A stretch of 64,000 bases of DNA from Silicimonas sp963779765 (GTDB lineage Bacteria; Pseudomonadota; Alphaproteobacteria; Rhodobacterales; Rhodobacteraceae), in the NCBI GenBank assembly GCA_963779765.1, contig CAVZZP010000002.1, forward strand, positions 310,001 to 374,000. Direction: 5' to 3'. The translations under genes and the position numbers were made by a program. Below the pieces are notes generated by a model. It did not search any database. It saw only the letters and a program-made list of their open reading frames with translations, and had not been told where the DNA came from. This document shows positions 41,860 through 51,278 of the stretch, piece by piece. Position 1 is the stretch's first letter; each line of letters begins with the position of its first letter.

Positions 41860-41886
41860 AGGCGCCCCGCAGTCAGCGAAGCGCCT
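41860..41886 (-). terminator. Rho-independent terminator of the VPLPA-CTERM gene
   Basis: Read on the minus strand, an 11-bp stem (with two G-U pairs) and loop TGACT are followed by TTTTT. On the plus strand the two wobble pairs become C-A mismatches, so the hairpin favours minus-strand RNA. It is 22 bases after the stop of the gene at 41908. Confidence 0.75.
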
Positions 41887-41907
41887 CTCGAAAATTGCGT
41901 GTGGATG

Positions 41908-42468
41908 TCAGCCGCGGCGACGGCGCATGGCACCGAAGACAGCGAGCCCGCCCAAGAGAAGGGCTGCCGACGCCGGAAGCGGCACGGCGGCCAGGTCCTC
42001 GGCGACGAGCTTGAACTGAGCACCGTAGAAGTTGAACTCGCCCGCGTCGGTGTACCCGCCGGGGCCATCCTCATAGTACTCGGCCGTCATCGCTGCCATG
42101 TCGATCGAGATCGTGGGATCGCTGATCGACCCCACAAAGAGTTTCTTGCCGTCCGACGACAGCGAGATCATGTCGCCGCTGCAGCTCTGCCCGGCAAATT
42201 CACAGGACACGAGCGAGAGCTCTCCGTAAGGGTCATCTTCGAGCGTGATTCGCGCCGACGTAAGGGCACCCGGAGTGAGGTCGCTGAAGGTGCCTTCGAA
42301 ACCGTAGGGAGTCCGGTCGAAGACGACGGGAATGTTGTCCCCGGATTCAAAGTCGTACACGTCCTGGAAATACTCGCGGTCGAAGTTCATCGACAGGTCG
42401 AAGTCGTAGGTCGCCGCCAGTGCCGGGGTGGCCGACATCAGCAAAACAGTCAGAACGGTCGTGCGCAT
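41908..42468 (-). CDS. VPLPA-CTERM sorting-domain exported protein
   Basis: This is a 186-residue exported protein. It has a signal peptide (MRTTVLTVLLMSATPALA-A), a beta-rich acidic body and the C-terminal tripartite signal AAVPLPASAALLLGGLAVFGAMRRRRG: a VPLPA motif, one helix and an Arg cluster. VPLPA-CTERM proteins are processed by an exosortase variant in alphaproteobacteria and often end up in the outer surface or extracellular matrix. No exosortase gene is in the window. The start at 42468 fits the signal peptide; a frame to 42507 is open. Confidence 0.85.
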   Translation of the reverse strand: MRTTVLTVLLMSATPALAATYDFDLSMNFDREYFQDVYDFESGDNIPVVFDRTPYGFEGTFSDLTPGALTSARITLEDDPYGELSLVSCEFAGQSCSGDMISLSSDGKKLFVGSISDPTISIDMAAMTAEYYEDGPGGYTDAGEFNFYGAQFKLVAEDLAAVPLPASAALLLGGLAVFGAMRRRRG

Positions 42469-42626
42469 GGGGAAAAATCCGATCATTTCTTGATCATATA
42501 CAACCACGACAGGTTAAATCCGGTTCCCGTTCGAACCAAGTCCGGAATCGTCCGCGGGGGGATTCCTGCCTATCCTCGACGATGACCGTTGCGCCGCCGC
42601 ATCGCTGGCGGAAGACCGCTCAGACC

Positions 42627-43016
42627 TCACTGCACGCGCGTCCAGCTCTGCGCGCGGCATATGCCGATGACGCAGCCGGAGACCTTCAGGGAGTTGCCCG
42701 AGAGCTCCATCTTCGAGGAATAGACCTTGTCGCGGTCGGGTGCCCAGATACGCCCGCCGCCGTAGCGTCCATCGCCCCGGGGCTGCATGTCCCAGATCAT
42801 CCGCTTGCCGATGTTTTGGCTCTGGCGCGGACTTCCGTCCGGGTTGAACGCCTTGCGGATCACGCCGCAGATGACCTCGCCGCATTCATACATCTCGACG
42901 TGGCCGAAAGCGCCGTTGTCGTCGGGCTGGGTCTTGAAGAGACCAAGAACCGGGTCCGCCGCGAAAGCGGGCGTGGCGGTCAGGGCGAGTGCGAAAAGGA
43001 TGTGTCGAAGCGTCAT
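42627..43016 (-). CDS. DUF2147 exported protein
   Basis: This is a 129-residue periplasmic protein. A signal peptide (MTLRHILFALALTATPAFA-A) leads into the DUF2147 domain: PVLGLFKTQPDDNGAFGHVEMYECGEVICGVI and a late GCVIGICRAQSWTRV with paired Cys. Such proteins have a small lipocalin-like barrel and an unknown role. GGGAGGA precedes the ATG at 43016. Confidence 0.82.
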   Translation of the reverse strand: MTLRHILFALALTATPAFAADPVLGLFKTQPDDNGAFGHVEMYECGEVICGVIRKAFNPDGSPRQSQNIGKRMIWDMQPRGDGRYGGGRIWAPDRDKVYSSKMELSGNSLKVSGCVIGICRAQSWTRVQ

Positions 43017-43170
43017 GGTTGTCCTCCCGATATGTCGCGGAGCGTCTTTCGCGCATCCCGCTTCAGGCAAGCGTGACGTGGCGACAAGATGCTTTGCGCC
43101 GCGGCGTCACGCCGGGGTTGCCCCCGGCGCCTCGGGTTGGCATGAGGCAGCGACACCGAAGGACGGTCCC

Positions 43171-43890
43171 ATGATCCTCTATCCAGCCATCGACCTGAAA
43201 GACGGGCAATGCGTGCGGCTTCTCAAGGGCGAGATGTCCGAGGCGACGGTTTTCAACGACGACCCGGGCGCGCAGGCCGCGGCCTTCGAGGCTGCGGGGG
43301 CTGAATGGCTTCACCTCGTCGACCTCAACGGGGCCTTCGCAGGGCGCCCGGTGAACGCCGACGCGGTCGAGGCCATCCTGTCGCGCGTCACGATCCCCAC
43401 CCAACTCGGCGGTGGCATCCGCGATATGGCCACGATCGAGGCTTGGCTGGCGAAAGGTCTGTCCCGCGTCATCCTGGGCACGGTCGCGGTCGAGGATCCG
43501 GCGCTGGTGCGCGACGCGGCGCGTGCCTTTCCGGGTCAGGTCGCCGTCGGGCTTGACGCGCGCAAGGGTCGCGTCGCGACGCGAGGCTGGGCCGACGAAA
43601 CCGACGTACAGGTCACCGACCTCGCCCGCGCGTTCGAGGACGCGGGCATCGCCGCCATCATCTATACCGACATCGACCGGGACGGCGCGATGCAGGGCCC
43701 GAATATTCCGGCGACCGAGGCCCTGGCGCGCGCAGTCTCTGTTCCGGTGATTGCGTCGGGCGGCGTCTCGTCGATGGACGATCTGCGTCGCCTGAAGGCT
43801 ACGGGCGTGATCGCGGGTGCGATTTCAGGCCGCGCTCTCTATGACGGCGCCCTCGATCTTGGCGAGGCTCTGGCGGAACTCGCGCGCTGA
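43171..43890 (+). CDS. hisA: Phosphoribosylformimino-AICAR ribotide isomerase
   Basis: This is a 239-residue TIM barrel for the fourth step of histidine synthesis (ProFAR to PRFAR). It begins MILYPAIDLKDGQCVRL with the catalytic Asp. The second half has IIYTDIDRDGAMQGPN with the other Asp. Phosphate-binding GGGIRD and ASGGVSS loops are present. The frame is open far upstream inside other genes, but the ATG at 43171 is the family start. hisD is 4 kb away on the other strand. Confidence 0.96.
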   Translation: MILYPAIDLKDGQCVRLLKGEMSEATVFNDDPGAQAAAFEAAGAEWLHLVDLNGAFAGRPVNADAVEAILSRVTIPTQLGGGIRDMATIEAWLAKGLSRVILGTVAVEDPALVRDAARAFPGQVAVGLDARKGRVATRGWADETDVQVTDLARAFEDAGIAAIIYTDIDRDGAMQGPNIPATEALARAVSVPVIASGGVSSMDDLRRLKATGVIAGAISGRALYDGALDLGEALAELAR

Positions 43891-43899
43891 CGCGGGACG

Positions 43900-44346
43900 T
43901 CAGCCGCCCGCCGCAGCGGTAGTGAGCTTTTCGAGCGCGCCCTTCATCTGTCCCACGAATTCGGCGTCGTCGTCGATGTCGAGGTCATCGAACATCTCAT
44001 CGACCTCTTCGTAGGTGATGCGAGTCTGACCTTCGTCGTCATGGACGAGTACCCGAAGCGGCAGGACGAGGCCGGCGCGGATGTCCTCCTGAAGGGCCGG
44101 CGTCCCCAGCCTGGGGTTTCCAAAGATCACCAGTTCCGCGTCCTGAAGCTCCATGCCGATGCTCTCGGCGCCCTTCGAGTGCGGGACACGTGCGAAAACG
44201 GTGGCCCCCGCCTCTTCGACGGCGGCAACGAGCCGGTCGGCGGTCTCGGTGACGCTTCCTTCCGCGTCGAGGGTGACGAAGTCGTCGGCGATGGCGGGAG
44301 CTGCGGTCAGCAGAAGCGCGGCAAATACGGCGGCAGTGCGGTTCAT
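43900..44346 (-). CDS. DUF302 exported protein
   Basis: This is a 148-residue protein with a signal peptide (MNRTAAVFAALLLTAAPAIA-D) and a DUF302 domain. Typical stretches are ETADRLVAAVEEAGATVFARVPHSKGAESIGMEL, VIFGNPRLGTPAL and LPLRVLVHDDEGQTRITY. The function is unknown; the fold is a small alpha-beta barrel. It converges on hisA with only 9 bases between the stops. Confidence 0.85.
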   Translation of the reverse strand: MNRTAAVFAALLLTAAPAIADDFVTLDAEGSVTETADRLVAAVEEAGATVFARVPHSKGAESIGMELQDAELVIFGNPRLGTPALQEDIRAGLVLPLRVLVHDDEGQTRITYEEVDEMFDDLDIDDDAEFVGQMKGALEKLTTAAAGG

Positions 44347-44430
44347 GGTCTATCCTCCGGTTATAGAGGCAGACATAGCGCCCTGCTCAGAGAGGTCCCG
44401 TGACCGTGCTGCAGATGACGGTCCGATCCC

Positions 44431-44646
44431 TTACCTGTCGGGGTCGGCCTTGCCGATGCCCCGGAACACCGCCCGAAACGGAAGGGCCCAGATGAAGCCC
44501 AATGCAACGTAGATGACGAATTCAAGCCAGAGCGGTGGCCGGTCGAACAGAGCCACGACGTTGACCGCCACGACGATGTAAATCGGCAGGCCGACAAGAA
44601 GGATGACAAGCGACCATCGCCGCCGGGCTTTATACGAAAGGGGCAT
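44431..44646 (-). CDS. DUF2842 small membrane protein
   Basis: This is a 71-residue protein with two membrane helices: WSLVILLVGLPIYIVVAVNVVAL and LEFVIYVALGFIWALPF. It starts MPLSYKARRRW, the usual opening of DUF2842 in alphaproteobacteria. The function is unknown. The ATG at 44646 is preferred to the frame opening at 44712. A 13-base palindrome GTTATCTGATAAC lies upstream at 44730-44742. Confidence 0.8.
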   Translation of the reverse strand: MPLSYKARRRWSLVILLVGLPIYIVVAVNVVALFDRPPLWLEFVIYVALGFIWALPFRAVFRGIGKADPDR

Positions 44647-44937
44647 GGCTCGGGTTATGTCGCGCCTGCCTCCGGGGTCAAGTGAGGACGGTGCCGCACC
44701 CCTTGTTCTCAAGGCCTCATCGGCCCCCTGTTATCTGATAACGCCTTATAAACCGGCCATCGCCCGCCGAAACGGGGGTTCCGATATCGTTTAGCGGCGG
44801 GGCGTGACCCTATCTTCCTTTCGACCGCACCCGACATGCGGGGTCCCAATTCCCAGCGAGCGGACCTTGCAGCGGGATCGCGGCACGGAACGACACCAAC
44901 CCGGTCGGTGAGAAACCGGCTTTACAGGAGACATGAC

Positions 44938-45159
44938 ATGAAACGCATTCTGCCCCTCGCCCTGCTTCTTCCGCTTCTCGCCGCCTGCGGCCCCGGAGGC
45001 TTCATCGACAGCGACATGGAGCGCGGTCTCGTCGGCGCCGCCGTCGGATATGGCGCGGCGGAAGTCGTCGATGGCAACCATGACCGCGGCGCCATCATCG
45101 GCGGCCTTGCCGGCGTGTTCTGCGACGACGCCGGCGTCTGCTCGCGCTCGCGTTACTGA
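44938..45159 (+). CDS. Small lipoprotein
   Basis: This is a 73-residue protein with a lipoprotein signal MKRILPLALLLPLLAAC (lipobox L-A-A-C). A glycine-rich segment GAAVGYGAAEVVDG and GAIIGGLAGVFC follows, resembling the Gly-zipper stretches of small outer-membrane lipoproteins. Two further Cys lie near the C-terminus. CAGGAG precedes the ATG by six bases. The role is unknown. A strong hairpin follows at 45179-45201. Confidence 0.75.
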   Translation: MKRILPLALLLPLLAACGPGGFIDSDMERGLVGAAVGYGAAEVVDGNHDRGAIIGGLAGVFCDDAGVCSRSRY

Positions 45160-45178
45160 GCCACTACCGACAAAGAAA

Positions 45179-45201
45179 CGCCCGCCGGTCGACGGCGGGC
45201 G
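45179..45201. terminator. Bidirectional terminator between the lipoprotein gene and purA
   Basis: CGCCCGCCG and CGGCGGGCG form a perfect 9-bp stem with loop GTCGA. A CTTT tract follows on the plus strand and AAAG (read as TTTC on the minus strand) flanks the other side. It lies between two convergent genes. Confidence 0.7.
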
Positions 45202-45226
45202 CTTTCCGTTCGGGACACCCGCTGCT

Positions 45227-46519
45227 TCAGTCAGCGAAAGGGTCCGTGACGAGTATGGTGTCCTCGCGCTCCGGCGAGGTCGACAGCAGGGCCACCGGAC
45301 ACTGGATCAGCTCCTCGATGCGGCGGACGTACTTGATCGCCTCGCCTGGAAGATCGGCCCAGCTTCTCGCGCCGGCGGTCGATTCAGACCAGCCCGTCAG
45401 CGTCTCGTAGACCGGCGTCACCCGCGCCTGCTGGTCGGTCGCCGTCGGCAGGTAGTCGAGCCGTTGGCCGTCCAGATCGTATCCCACGCAGATCTTCAAC
45501 TCGTCGAAACCGTCGAGAACGTCGAGCTTCGTCAGCGCGATGCCCGAGACGCCCGAGGTCGCGCAGGTCTGTCGAACCAGCACCGCATCGAACCAGCCGC
45601 AGCGGCGCTTCCGCCCCGTCGTGGTGCCGAACTCGTGTCCGCGCTCGCCCAGCCGGTCGCCGTCGGCATCGAAAAGCTCGGTCGGGAACGGTCCCTCGCC
45701 CACGCGAGTGGTGTAGGCTTTGACGATGCCCAGGACGAAATCGATCGAGCCGGGGCCCATTCCGGTGCCCGCCGCCGCCTGGCCTGCAAGAACATTCGAT
45801 GACGTTACATAGGGATACGTGCCGAAGTCGATGTCGAGAAGCGCGCCCTGCGCCCCTTCGAAGAGGATGCGGCGCCCCTCCTTCTTCTTTTCGTTCAGAA
45901 CCTTCCAGACAGGGGCTGCGTATTCGAGGATCGCGGGCGCGATGTCTCGCAGCGAGGCGATCAACGCATCGCGGTCGACCGGCTCCATGCCGAGGCCCTT
46001 CCGCAGCGCGTCGTGGTGGACGAGAAGCCGGTCGACCCGCGTCTCGAGCGTCGCGGCGTCGGCGAGATCGGCCACGCGCACCACACGACGGCCCACCTTG
46101 TCTTCGTAGCAAGGACCGATTCCGCGCCCCGTCGTCCCGATCTTGGCGACAGAGGTCTGCGCCTCGCGCGCACGGTCGAGCTCGCCGTGAAGCGGCAGAA
46201 TGAGAGGCGTGTTCTCGGCGATCATCAGCGTCTCGGGGCTGATCACGACGCCCTGCCCGCGAACGGTCTCGATTTCCTTCACCAGGTGCCAGGGGTCGAG
46301 CACGACACCGTTCCCGATCACCGACAGCTTGCCGCCCCGGACGACGCCCGACGGCAGGGCATGTAGTTTGAAGACCTCGCCTCCGATGACCAGCGTATGA
46401 CCCGCGTTGTGACCGCCCTGAAAGCGGCAGATGACGTCGGCGCGCTCGCTCAGCCAGTCGACGATCTTGCCCTTGCCTTCGTCACCCCACTGGGCGCCGA
46501 CCACCACGACGTTGGCCAT
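45227..46519 (-). CDS. purA: Adenylosuccinate synthetase
   Basis: This is a 430-residue GTP-dependent enzyme joining IMP and aspartate, the first committed step to AMP. It starts VVVVGAQWGDEGKGKIVDWL (the GDEGKGK P-loop), then FQGGHNAGHT, IGTTGRGIGPCYEDK, and late GRKRRCGWFDAVLVR and LTKLDVLDGFDELKIC. The ATG at 46519 gives the normal N-terminus; the frame is open nine codons further. It is a single gene with convergent and divergent neighbours. Confidence 0.97.
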   Translation of the reverse strand: MANVVVVGAQWGDEGKGKIVDWLSERADVICRFQGGHNAGHTLVIGGEVFKLHALPSGVVRGGKLSVIGNGVVLDPWHLVKEIETVRGQGVVISPETLMIAENTPLILPLHGELDRAREAQTSVAKIGTTGRGIGPCYEDKVGRRVVRVADLADAATLETRVDRLLVHHDALRKGLGMEPVDRDALIASLRDIAPAILEYAAPVWKVLNEKKKEGRRILFEGAQGALLDIDFGTYPYVTSSNVLAGQAAAGTGMGPGSIDFVLGIVKAYTTRVGEGPFPTELFDADGDRLGERGHEFGTTTGRKRRCGWFDAVLVRQTCATSGVSGIALTKLDVLDGFDELKICVGYDLDGQRLDYLPTATDQQARVTPVYETLTGWSESTAGARSWADLPGEAIKYVRRIEELIQCPVALLSTSPEREDTILVTDPFAD

Positions 46520-46702
46520 GCTCGATGTCTCCCCGGTTCTGGTCAAACAGGCGCTCTATACAGGCGCCCCCTTCAACACGAAAGGCCCGTTTCACCCTGT
46601 CGTGCGCCTGTGTCACAGGCCGTGTATCGTTAGCGCAACCGCCCTTGCCGCAGGGAAAGCCCCCCGATAGGCAGGGCGCAACCCGTTGCCAAGGAGTGCC
46701 CG

Positions 46703-47668
46703 ATGGCCGAGACCCCCGAGTTTCATGACCGCATGTTGTCCCTGGGCCTGGCCCGGGTCTCCGAGGCGGCCGCCCTTGCCTCTGCCCGTCTGATCGGGCG
46801 CGGCGACGAGAAGGCCGCCGACCAGGCCGCCGTCAACGCCATGCGCAACCAGTTGAACCAACTCGACATCAAGGGTGTGGTCGTCATCGGCGAGGGCGAG
46901 CGCGACGAAGCGCCCATGCTCTATATTGGCGAGCAGGTGGGTTCCGGCACCGGCCCCGAGGTCGACATCGCGCTCGATCCTCTGGAAGGCACCACGCTTA
47001 CTGCGAAGGACATGCCGAATGCGCTGACGGTCATCGCCATGGGCCCGCGCGGGTCGATGCTGCATGCCCCCGACGTCTATATGGACAAGCTCGCCATCGG
47101 TCCGGGCTTCCGTCGCGGCGTCGTCACGATGGATATGAGCCCGGCCGAGCGCGTATCGGCACTGGCGACCGCCAAGGGCGTGTCGACCGAGGACATCACT
47201 GTTTGCGTCCTTGAGCGCCCCCGTCATGAGGACATGATCGCCGAACTCCGCACGACAGGTTGCGCCATCCGTCTCATCACGGACGGCGACGTGGCGGGCG
47301 TCATCCACTGCGCCGAGCCGACAACCGGCATCGACATGTACATGGGTTCTGGCGGCGCGCCCGAGGGCGTTCTCGCCGCCGCCGCGCTCAAGTGCATGGG
47401 CGGGCAGATCTTCGGCAAGCTGCTCTTCCGGAATGACGACGAGCGCGGCCGTGCGAAGAAAGCCGGCATCACCAACTTCGACCGCGTCTATACCCGCGAC
47501 GACATGGTGACGGGCGACGTGATCTTCGCCGCGACGGGTGTGACGGACGGCTCGATCCTTCCAGGGATCAAGCGTGAGCCGGGCATCCTGACCGCCGAGA
47601 CGATCCTCATGCGGTCAAAGACGGGATCGGTCCGGCGCATGACCTACCGGCATCCGCTCGGCAAGTAA
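46703..47668 (+). CDS. glpX: Fructose-1,6-bisphosphatase, class II
   Basis: This is a 321-residue GlpX-type phosphatase for gluconeogenesis. Motifs are VVIGEGERDEAPMLYIGE, then EVDIALDPLEGTTLTAKD (the lithium-sensitive phosphatase D-P-L-E-G-T motif), and DGDVAGVI. CAAGGAG stands eight bases ahead of the ATG. It is followed by recJ 111 bases later on the same strand. Confidence 0.95.
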   Translation: MAETPEFHDRMLSLGLARVSEAAALASARLIGRGDEKAADQAAVNAMRNQLNQLDIKGVVVIGEGERDEAPMLYIGEQVGSGTGPEVDIALDPLEGTTLTAKDMPNALTVIAMGPRGSMLHAPDVYMDKLAIGPGFRRGVVTMDMSPAERVSALATAKGVSTEDITVCVLERPRHEDMIAELRTTGCAIRLITDGDVAGVIHCAEPTTGIDMYMGSGGAPEGVLAAAALKCMGGQIFGKLLFRNDDERGRAKKAGITNFDRVYTRDDMVTGDVIFAATGVTDGSILPGIKREPGILTAETILMRSKTGSVRRMTYRHPLGK

Positions 47669-47779
47669 CTCGACCCTGACGTAGTTACGGCGAGACTCGG
47701 GCTTTGCGAAGCACCATCCCTCAGGTATGGTGTGTGCAGAACTGCGCCACCACATATGGTAGGATCCTTGCCGAACGAC

Positions 47780-49534
47780 ATGAAGCCGCTCGCCTTTCTC
47801 GGCGTCGAGACCTCGCTTTCCGGGCGCCGCTGGACCGGTCCCACGGGGGAGGAGATCCGGCTGTCCGAAGCGATGGTGCAGACCACGGGTCTCGATGCGG
47901 CGGTCTGTCGGGTTCTGACCGCGCGCGGCGTCGCCTCGGGGGATGCCTTGGCGTATCTGACACCGACGCTCCGCGACCTCCTTCCCGACCCCCGCAGCCT
48001 GCGCGACATGGGCCTCGCTGCAGGCCGCCTCGTCCACGCCATGACCGCGGGTGAACGGGTCGCGATCTTCGCGGACTATGACGTCGACGGCGGCGCCTCT
48101 GCCGCGCTGCTGCTCGACTGGTTCCGCGCGCAGGGCCGCGATGCCACGCTCTACGTCCCGGACCGCATCGACGAGGGCTACGGTCCCAACCCGACCGCCA
48201 TGGAAGCGCTGGCCGGGACGCATGACCTTATCGTCTGCGTCGACTGCGGCACCCTCTCGTTCGAGGCCATCGGCGCGGCAAAGGGAACGGACGTCGTCGT
48301 GATCGACCACCACCTCGGCGGCGAGACCCTGCCCGAAGCTCTGGCCATCGTTAACCCCAACCGCCAGGACGAAACGGGCGATCTTGGCCACCTCTGCGCG
48401 GCGGGCGTCGTCTTCCTGGTCCTCGTCGAAGCCAACCGACAGCTTCGCGACGCGGGTCGCGCGACACCGAACCTGATGCAGATGCTCGACCTCGTGGCGC
48501 TCGCGACCGTGGCGGACGTCGCCCCGCTCATCGGAGTGAACCGGGCGCTCGTGACGCAAGGCCTCAAGGTCATGGCGCAGCGCGCACGGCCCGGTCTTAC
48601 CGCGCTGGCCGACGTGGCGGGTCTCGGCACCGCGCCGACGGCCTATCACCTGGGCTACGTCCTCGGCCCCCGCGTCAACGCGGGCGGGCGTGTCGGGCGC
48701 GCCGACCTTGGCGCCCGCTGCCTTTCGGCCCGCGATCCGCACGAGGCGCGTGCAATGGCCGACAAGCTGGACGAACTGAACCGGGAACGGCGCGAGATCG
48801 AAACGGCGGTCCGCGACGCGGCACTTGTGCAGGCCGAGGCGCGGGGTCTCGACGGGCCTCTGGTCTGGGCCGCCGGCGAAGGCTGGCATCCCGGTGTCGT
48901 CGGCATCGTCGCCGCGCGACTGAAGGAAGCCACGAACCGTCCGGCGGTGGTGATCGGTCTCGACGGCGGCATCGGCAAGGGGTCGGGACGGTCGGTTCAC
49001 GGCGTCGACCTGGGCCACGCCATCCAGAAGCTCGCCGCCGAGGGGCTGCTATTGAAAGGTGGCGGGCACCGCATGGCTGCGGGGCTGACCGTCGAACAGG
49101 ACCGGATCGAAGAGGCCATGGCCCGGCTCGGCGACCTCCTCGCCCGCGAGGGCGCGGGAAGTACCGGACCGCGAGACCTCCGCCTTGACGCCCCGCTGAT
49201 GCCCGGCGCCGCGACGCCCGAACTCATTGCCCGGATCGAAGCCGCCGGCCCCTTCGGGCAAGGCTCGCCCGCGCCCCGTTTCGCGTTTCCCGACGTCGCC
49301 ATCCTGAACTGCCGCCAGGTCGGCGCGAACCACCTCAAGGTCAGCTTCGGGGACGGCCTCGGCGCACGCCTCGACGCCATCGCCTTCGACGCCTGGGAGA
49401 GCCCTCTCGGCCAGGCTCTCGCCGGTCACGGCGGCGCGCGCTTCCACCTCGCCGGCCGCATCGAGGTCAGCCATTGGGGTGGCCGCCAGCGCGTCGAGCT
49501 GAGGCTCGAGGATGCCGCCCGCGCGGTGTCCTGA
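47780..49534 (+). CDS. recJ: Single-stranded-DNA-specific exonuclease RecJ
   Basis: This is a 584-residue 5'-3' exonuclease of the DHH phosphoesterase family, acting in recombination and repair. Motif I is FADYDVDGGASAALL, motif III is VVIDHHLGGE with the DHH triad, and the DHHA1 domain has LKGGGHRMAAGLTV. The ATG at 47780 (MKPLAFLGVETSLSGRRW) is the typical start; ATG at 47756 is an alternative. A 17-base inverted repeat, GAATTTCC/GGAAATTC at 49554-49570, lies between it and tRNA-Glu. Confidence 0.95.
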   Translation: MKPLAFLGVETSLSGRRWTGPTGEEIRLSEAMVQTTGLDAAVCRVLTARGVASGDALAYLTPTLRDLLPDPRSLRDMGLAAGRLVHAMTAGERVAIFADYDVDGGASAALLLDWFRAQGRDATLYVPDRIDEGYGPNPTAMEALAGTHDLIVCVDCGTLSFEAIGAAKGTDVVVIDHHLGGETLPEALAIVNPNRQDETGDLGHLCAAGVVFLVLVEANRQLRDAGRATPNLMQMLDLVALATVADVAPLIGVNRALVTQGLKVMAQRARPGLTALADVAGLGTAPTAYHLGYVLGPRVNAGGRVGRADLGARCLSARDPHEARAMADKLDELNRERREIETAVRDAALVQAEARGLDGPLVWAAGEGWHPGVVGIVAARLKEATNRPAVVIGLDGGIGKGSGRSVHGVDLGHAIQKLAAEGLLLKGGGHRMAAGLTVEQDRIEEAMARLGDLLAREGAGSTGPRDLRLDAPLMPGAATPELIARIEAAGPFGQGSPAPRFAFPDVAILNCRQVGANHLKVSFGDGLGARLDAIAFDAWESPLGQALAGHGGARFHLAGRIEVSHWGGRQRVELRLEDAARAVS

Positions 49535-49616
49535 AGACCTCTTTCCCGCCTGAGAATTTCCCGGAAATTCCACTTGCCACGCCCGTCGAAGCCGCCTAAT
49601 TAGCCCCCCACAGCGC

Positions 49617-49691
49617 GGCCCGTTCGTCTATCGGTTAGGACGCCAGGTTTTCAACCTGGAAAGAGGGGTTCGATTCCCCTACGGGCTGCCA
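49617..49691 (+). tRNA. tRNA-Glu (TTC)
   Basis: Acceptor stem GGCCCGT/ACGGGCT (with one G-U pair), anticodon stem CCAGG/CCTGG with loop TTTTCAA (anticodon TTC), T-arm GGTTCGATTCC and discriminator G fit tRNA-Glu. CCA is encoded at 49689-49691. It lies between recJ and trkH. Confidence 0.95.
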
Positions 49692-49708
49692 TTTCACTCT
49701 ACCCCGGC

Positions 49709-51124
49709 CTAAACCTCCTGCCAGAAAACCGGCGTCAGCAGTACGAATACCGTGAGGAGTTCGAGGCGGCCGAGGTACATGCCGAACGTCAGAAGCAGTT
49801 TCGCGGCGTCGTCGAGCGGTGCGAAGTTGCCGGCGGGACCGATGATGGGGCCGACGCCGGGGCCTACGTTGGCGACAGCCGTGAGGGCTCCGCTGGCCGC
49901 GGTCTGGAAGTCGAGACCCACGACCGAGAGCGCTGCCGCCAGCGCCGCGATGGTGCCTAGATAGAGCGTGAAGAAGGTGACGATTCCGGCCACCACGTCG
50001 TCCTCGACCGCGTGACCCTCGTAACGCACGACGGCGATGACGTGCGGCGCGTGGATTACCTGGACCTGACGTGCGGACAGCCTGAAGAAGATGATCCAGC
50101 GCATCATCTTGGCGCCTCCTGCCGTCGAGCCTGTGCATCCGCCGACCGCCGTCAGGAAGAAGAACACGGCGACCGAGAACGATCCCCAGGTCGTATAGTC
50201 GGCCGTCGCGTATCCTGTCGTGCTGACGACGGAAACGACGTTGAAAATCACTTCGCGGAAGGCCGTCTCGACCGTCCTCTCGGACACGATGACAAGCCAC
50301 AGCGTCAGCATCACGCTGATGACGAAGACAAAGAGCAGAAAGCGTCCGACCTGCTCGCTGGCCACACGGCGCCTAAGCGCGGTCCTGATGTACCAAGCGA
50401 AGGGCAATGACCCCAGGATCATGAAGATCGCGGCGGCATACTCCAGAAAAGCGCTATCGAAGTGACCGAATGAGGCGTCGTAGTTCGAATAGCCTCCCGT
50501 CGAGAGGGTGGTCATGGCGTGGGTCAAGGCATCGAAAATCGACATGCCACCGATCGCATAGACCAGCGAGCAGACGCCCATGAGGATGACGTAGACCCAA
50601 ACGGTCGCAAGCGCGAACCGTGCAGCATTCGCCAACTCCTTCTCGCCCTTTTCCGAGCTTTCGGTGCGGAAAAGCTGCATTCCCCCGACCTTGAGGATCG
50701 GAAGCAGCGCCACTCCCGTCACGATGAAGCCGATGCCGCCGATCGCCTGGAGGATCGCCCGCCACAGAAGGATGCCATGCGGTGTCGTGTCGAGCCCGAC
50801 CATGACCGTGGAGCCCGTGGTCGTGATGCCTGACATCGCCTCGAAAACCGCATCGGTGAGCGAAAGGCCGGAAAATGCAAGCGGCACCGCGCCCGCGATG
50901 GCGGCGGTCATCCAGACGCTCGACGTCAATAGAAAGCCGTGAATTGGACGCGGCCCGCGATCCGGGTAGCCGTTCGCGATCATCACGAGACCTCCGACAA
51001 GACCGACGAAGAAACCCGCCTGACCGAAGATCAGCATCGTATCCCGGAACAGCAGCGCGATGACGCCCATGATCGCCGCCAGAGCCAGCAGAAGCGTTCC
51101 GTTAACGAAGATGACGAACTTCAC
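49709..51124 (-). CDS. TrkH-family potassium uptake protein
   Basis: This is a 471-residue membrane protein with four repeated pore units. Selectivity-type segments are visible as AMSGITTTGSTVM, ALTHAMTTLSTGGYSN, VVSVVSTTGYATADY and ALTAVANVGPGVGP. Each contains a Gly at the filter. It would form the translocating subunit of a Trk system with a cytoplasmic TrkA, which is not encoded here. The C-terminus ends FVLLTPVFWQEV near tRNA-Glu. Confidence 0.93.
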   Translation of the reverse strand: MKFVIFVNGTLLLALAAIMGVIALLFRDTMLIFGQAGFFVGLVGGLVMIANGYPDRGPRPIHGFLLTSSVWMTAAIAGAVPLAFSGLSLTDAVFEAMSGITTTGSTVMVGLDTTPHGILLWRAILQAIGGIGFIVTGVALLPILKVGGMQLFRTESSEKGEKELANAARFALATVWVYVILMGVCSLVYAIGGMSIFDALTHAMTTLSTGGYSNYDASFGHFDSAFLEYAAAIFMILGSLPFAWYIRTALRRRVASEQVGRFLLFVFVISVMLTLWLVIVSERTVETAFREVIFNVVSVVSTTGYATADYTTWGSFSVAVFFFLTAVGGCTGSTAGGAKMMRWIIFFRLSARQVQVIHAPHVIAVVRYEGHAVEDDVVAGIVTFFTLYLGTIAALAAALSVVGLDFQTAASGALTAVANVGPGVGPIIGPAGNFAPLDDAAKLLLTFGMYLGRLELLTVFVLLTPVFWQEV

Positions 51125-51278
51125 GGACGTGCACCGGCTCCGCAGGCAGACGGGTTCAGTATCTGCCTCGTCCGTGAGGGTTACAATGGGCCCCGCCTGG
51201 TCGGGGCATCTGCCGCGCCGTTGGAATTTCGCGATGAGTGATTAGCTTTCCGGGAGCCAAACAGGAACGGAGAGATCC

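Noticed and set aside
42505..42535. GGAAC-like box ahead of the VPLPA-CTERM gene
   Set aside because: No GTT at 16 bases, and only GGTT at 17; too weak to list.
44730..44742. Palindrome GTTATCTGATAAC
   Set aside because: Short, with no adjacent regulator gene; not enough to assign a function.
49554..49570. Inverted repeat GAATTTCC/GGAAATTC between recJ and tRNA-Glu
   Set aside because: Too small and AT-rich for a terminator, and no T-run; noted under recJ only.
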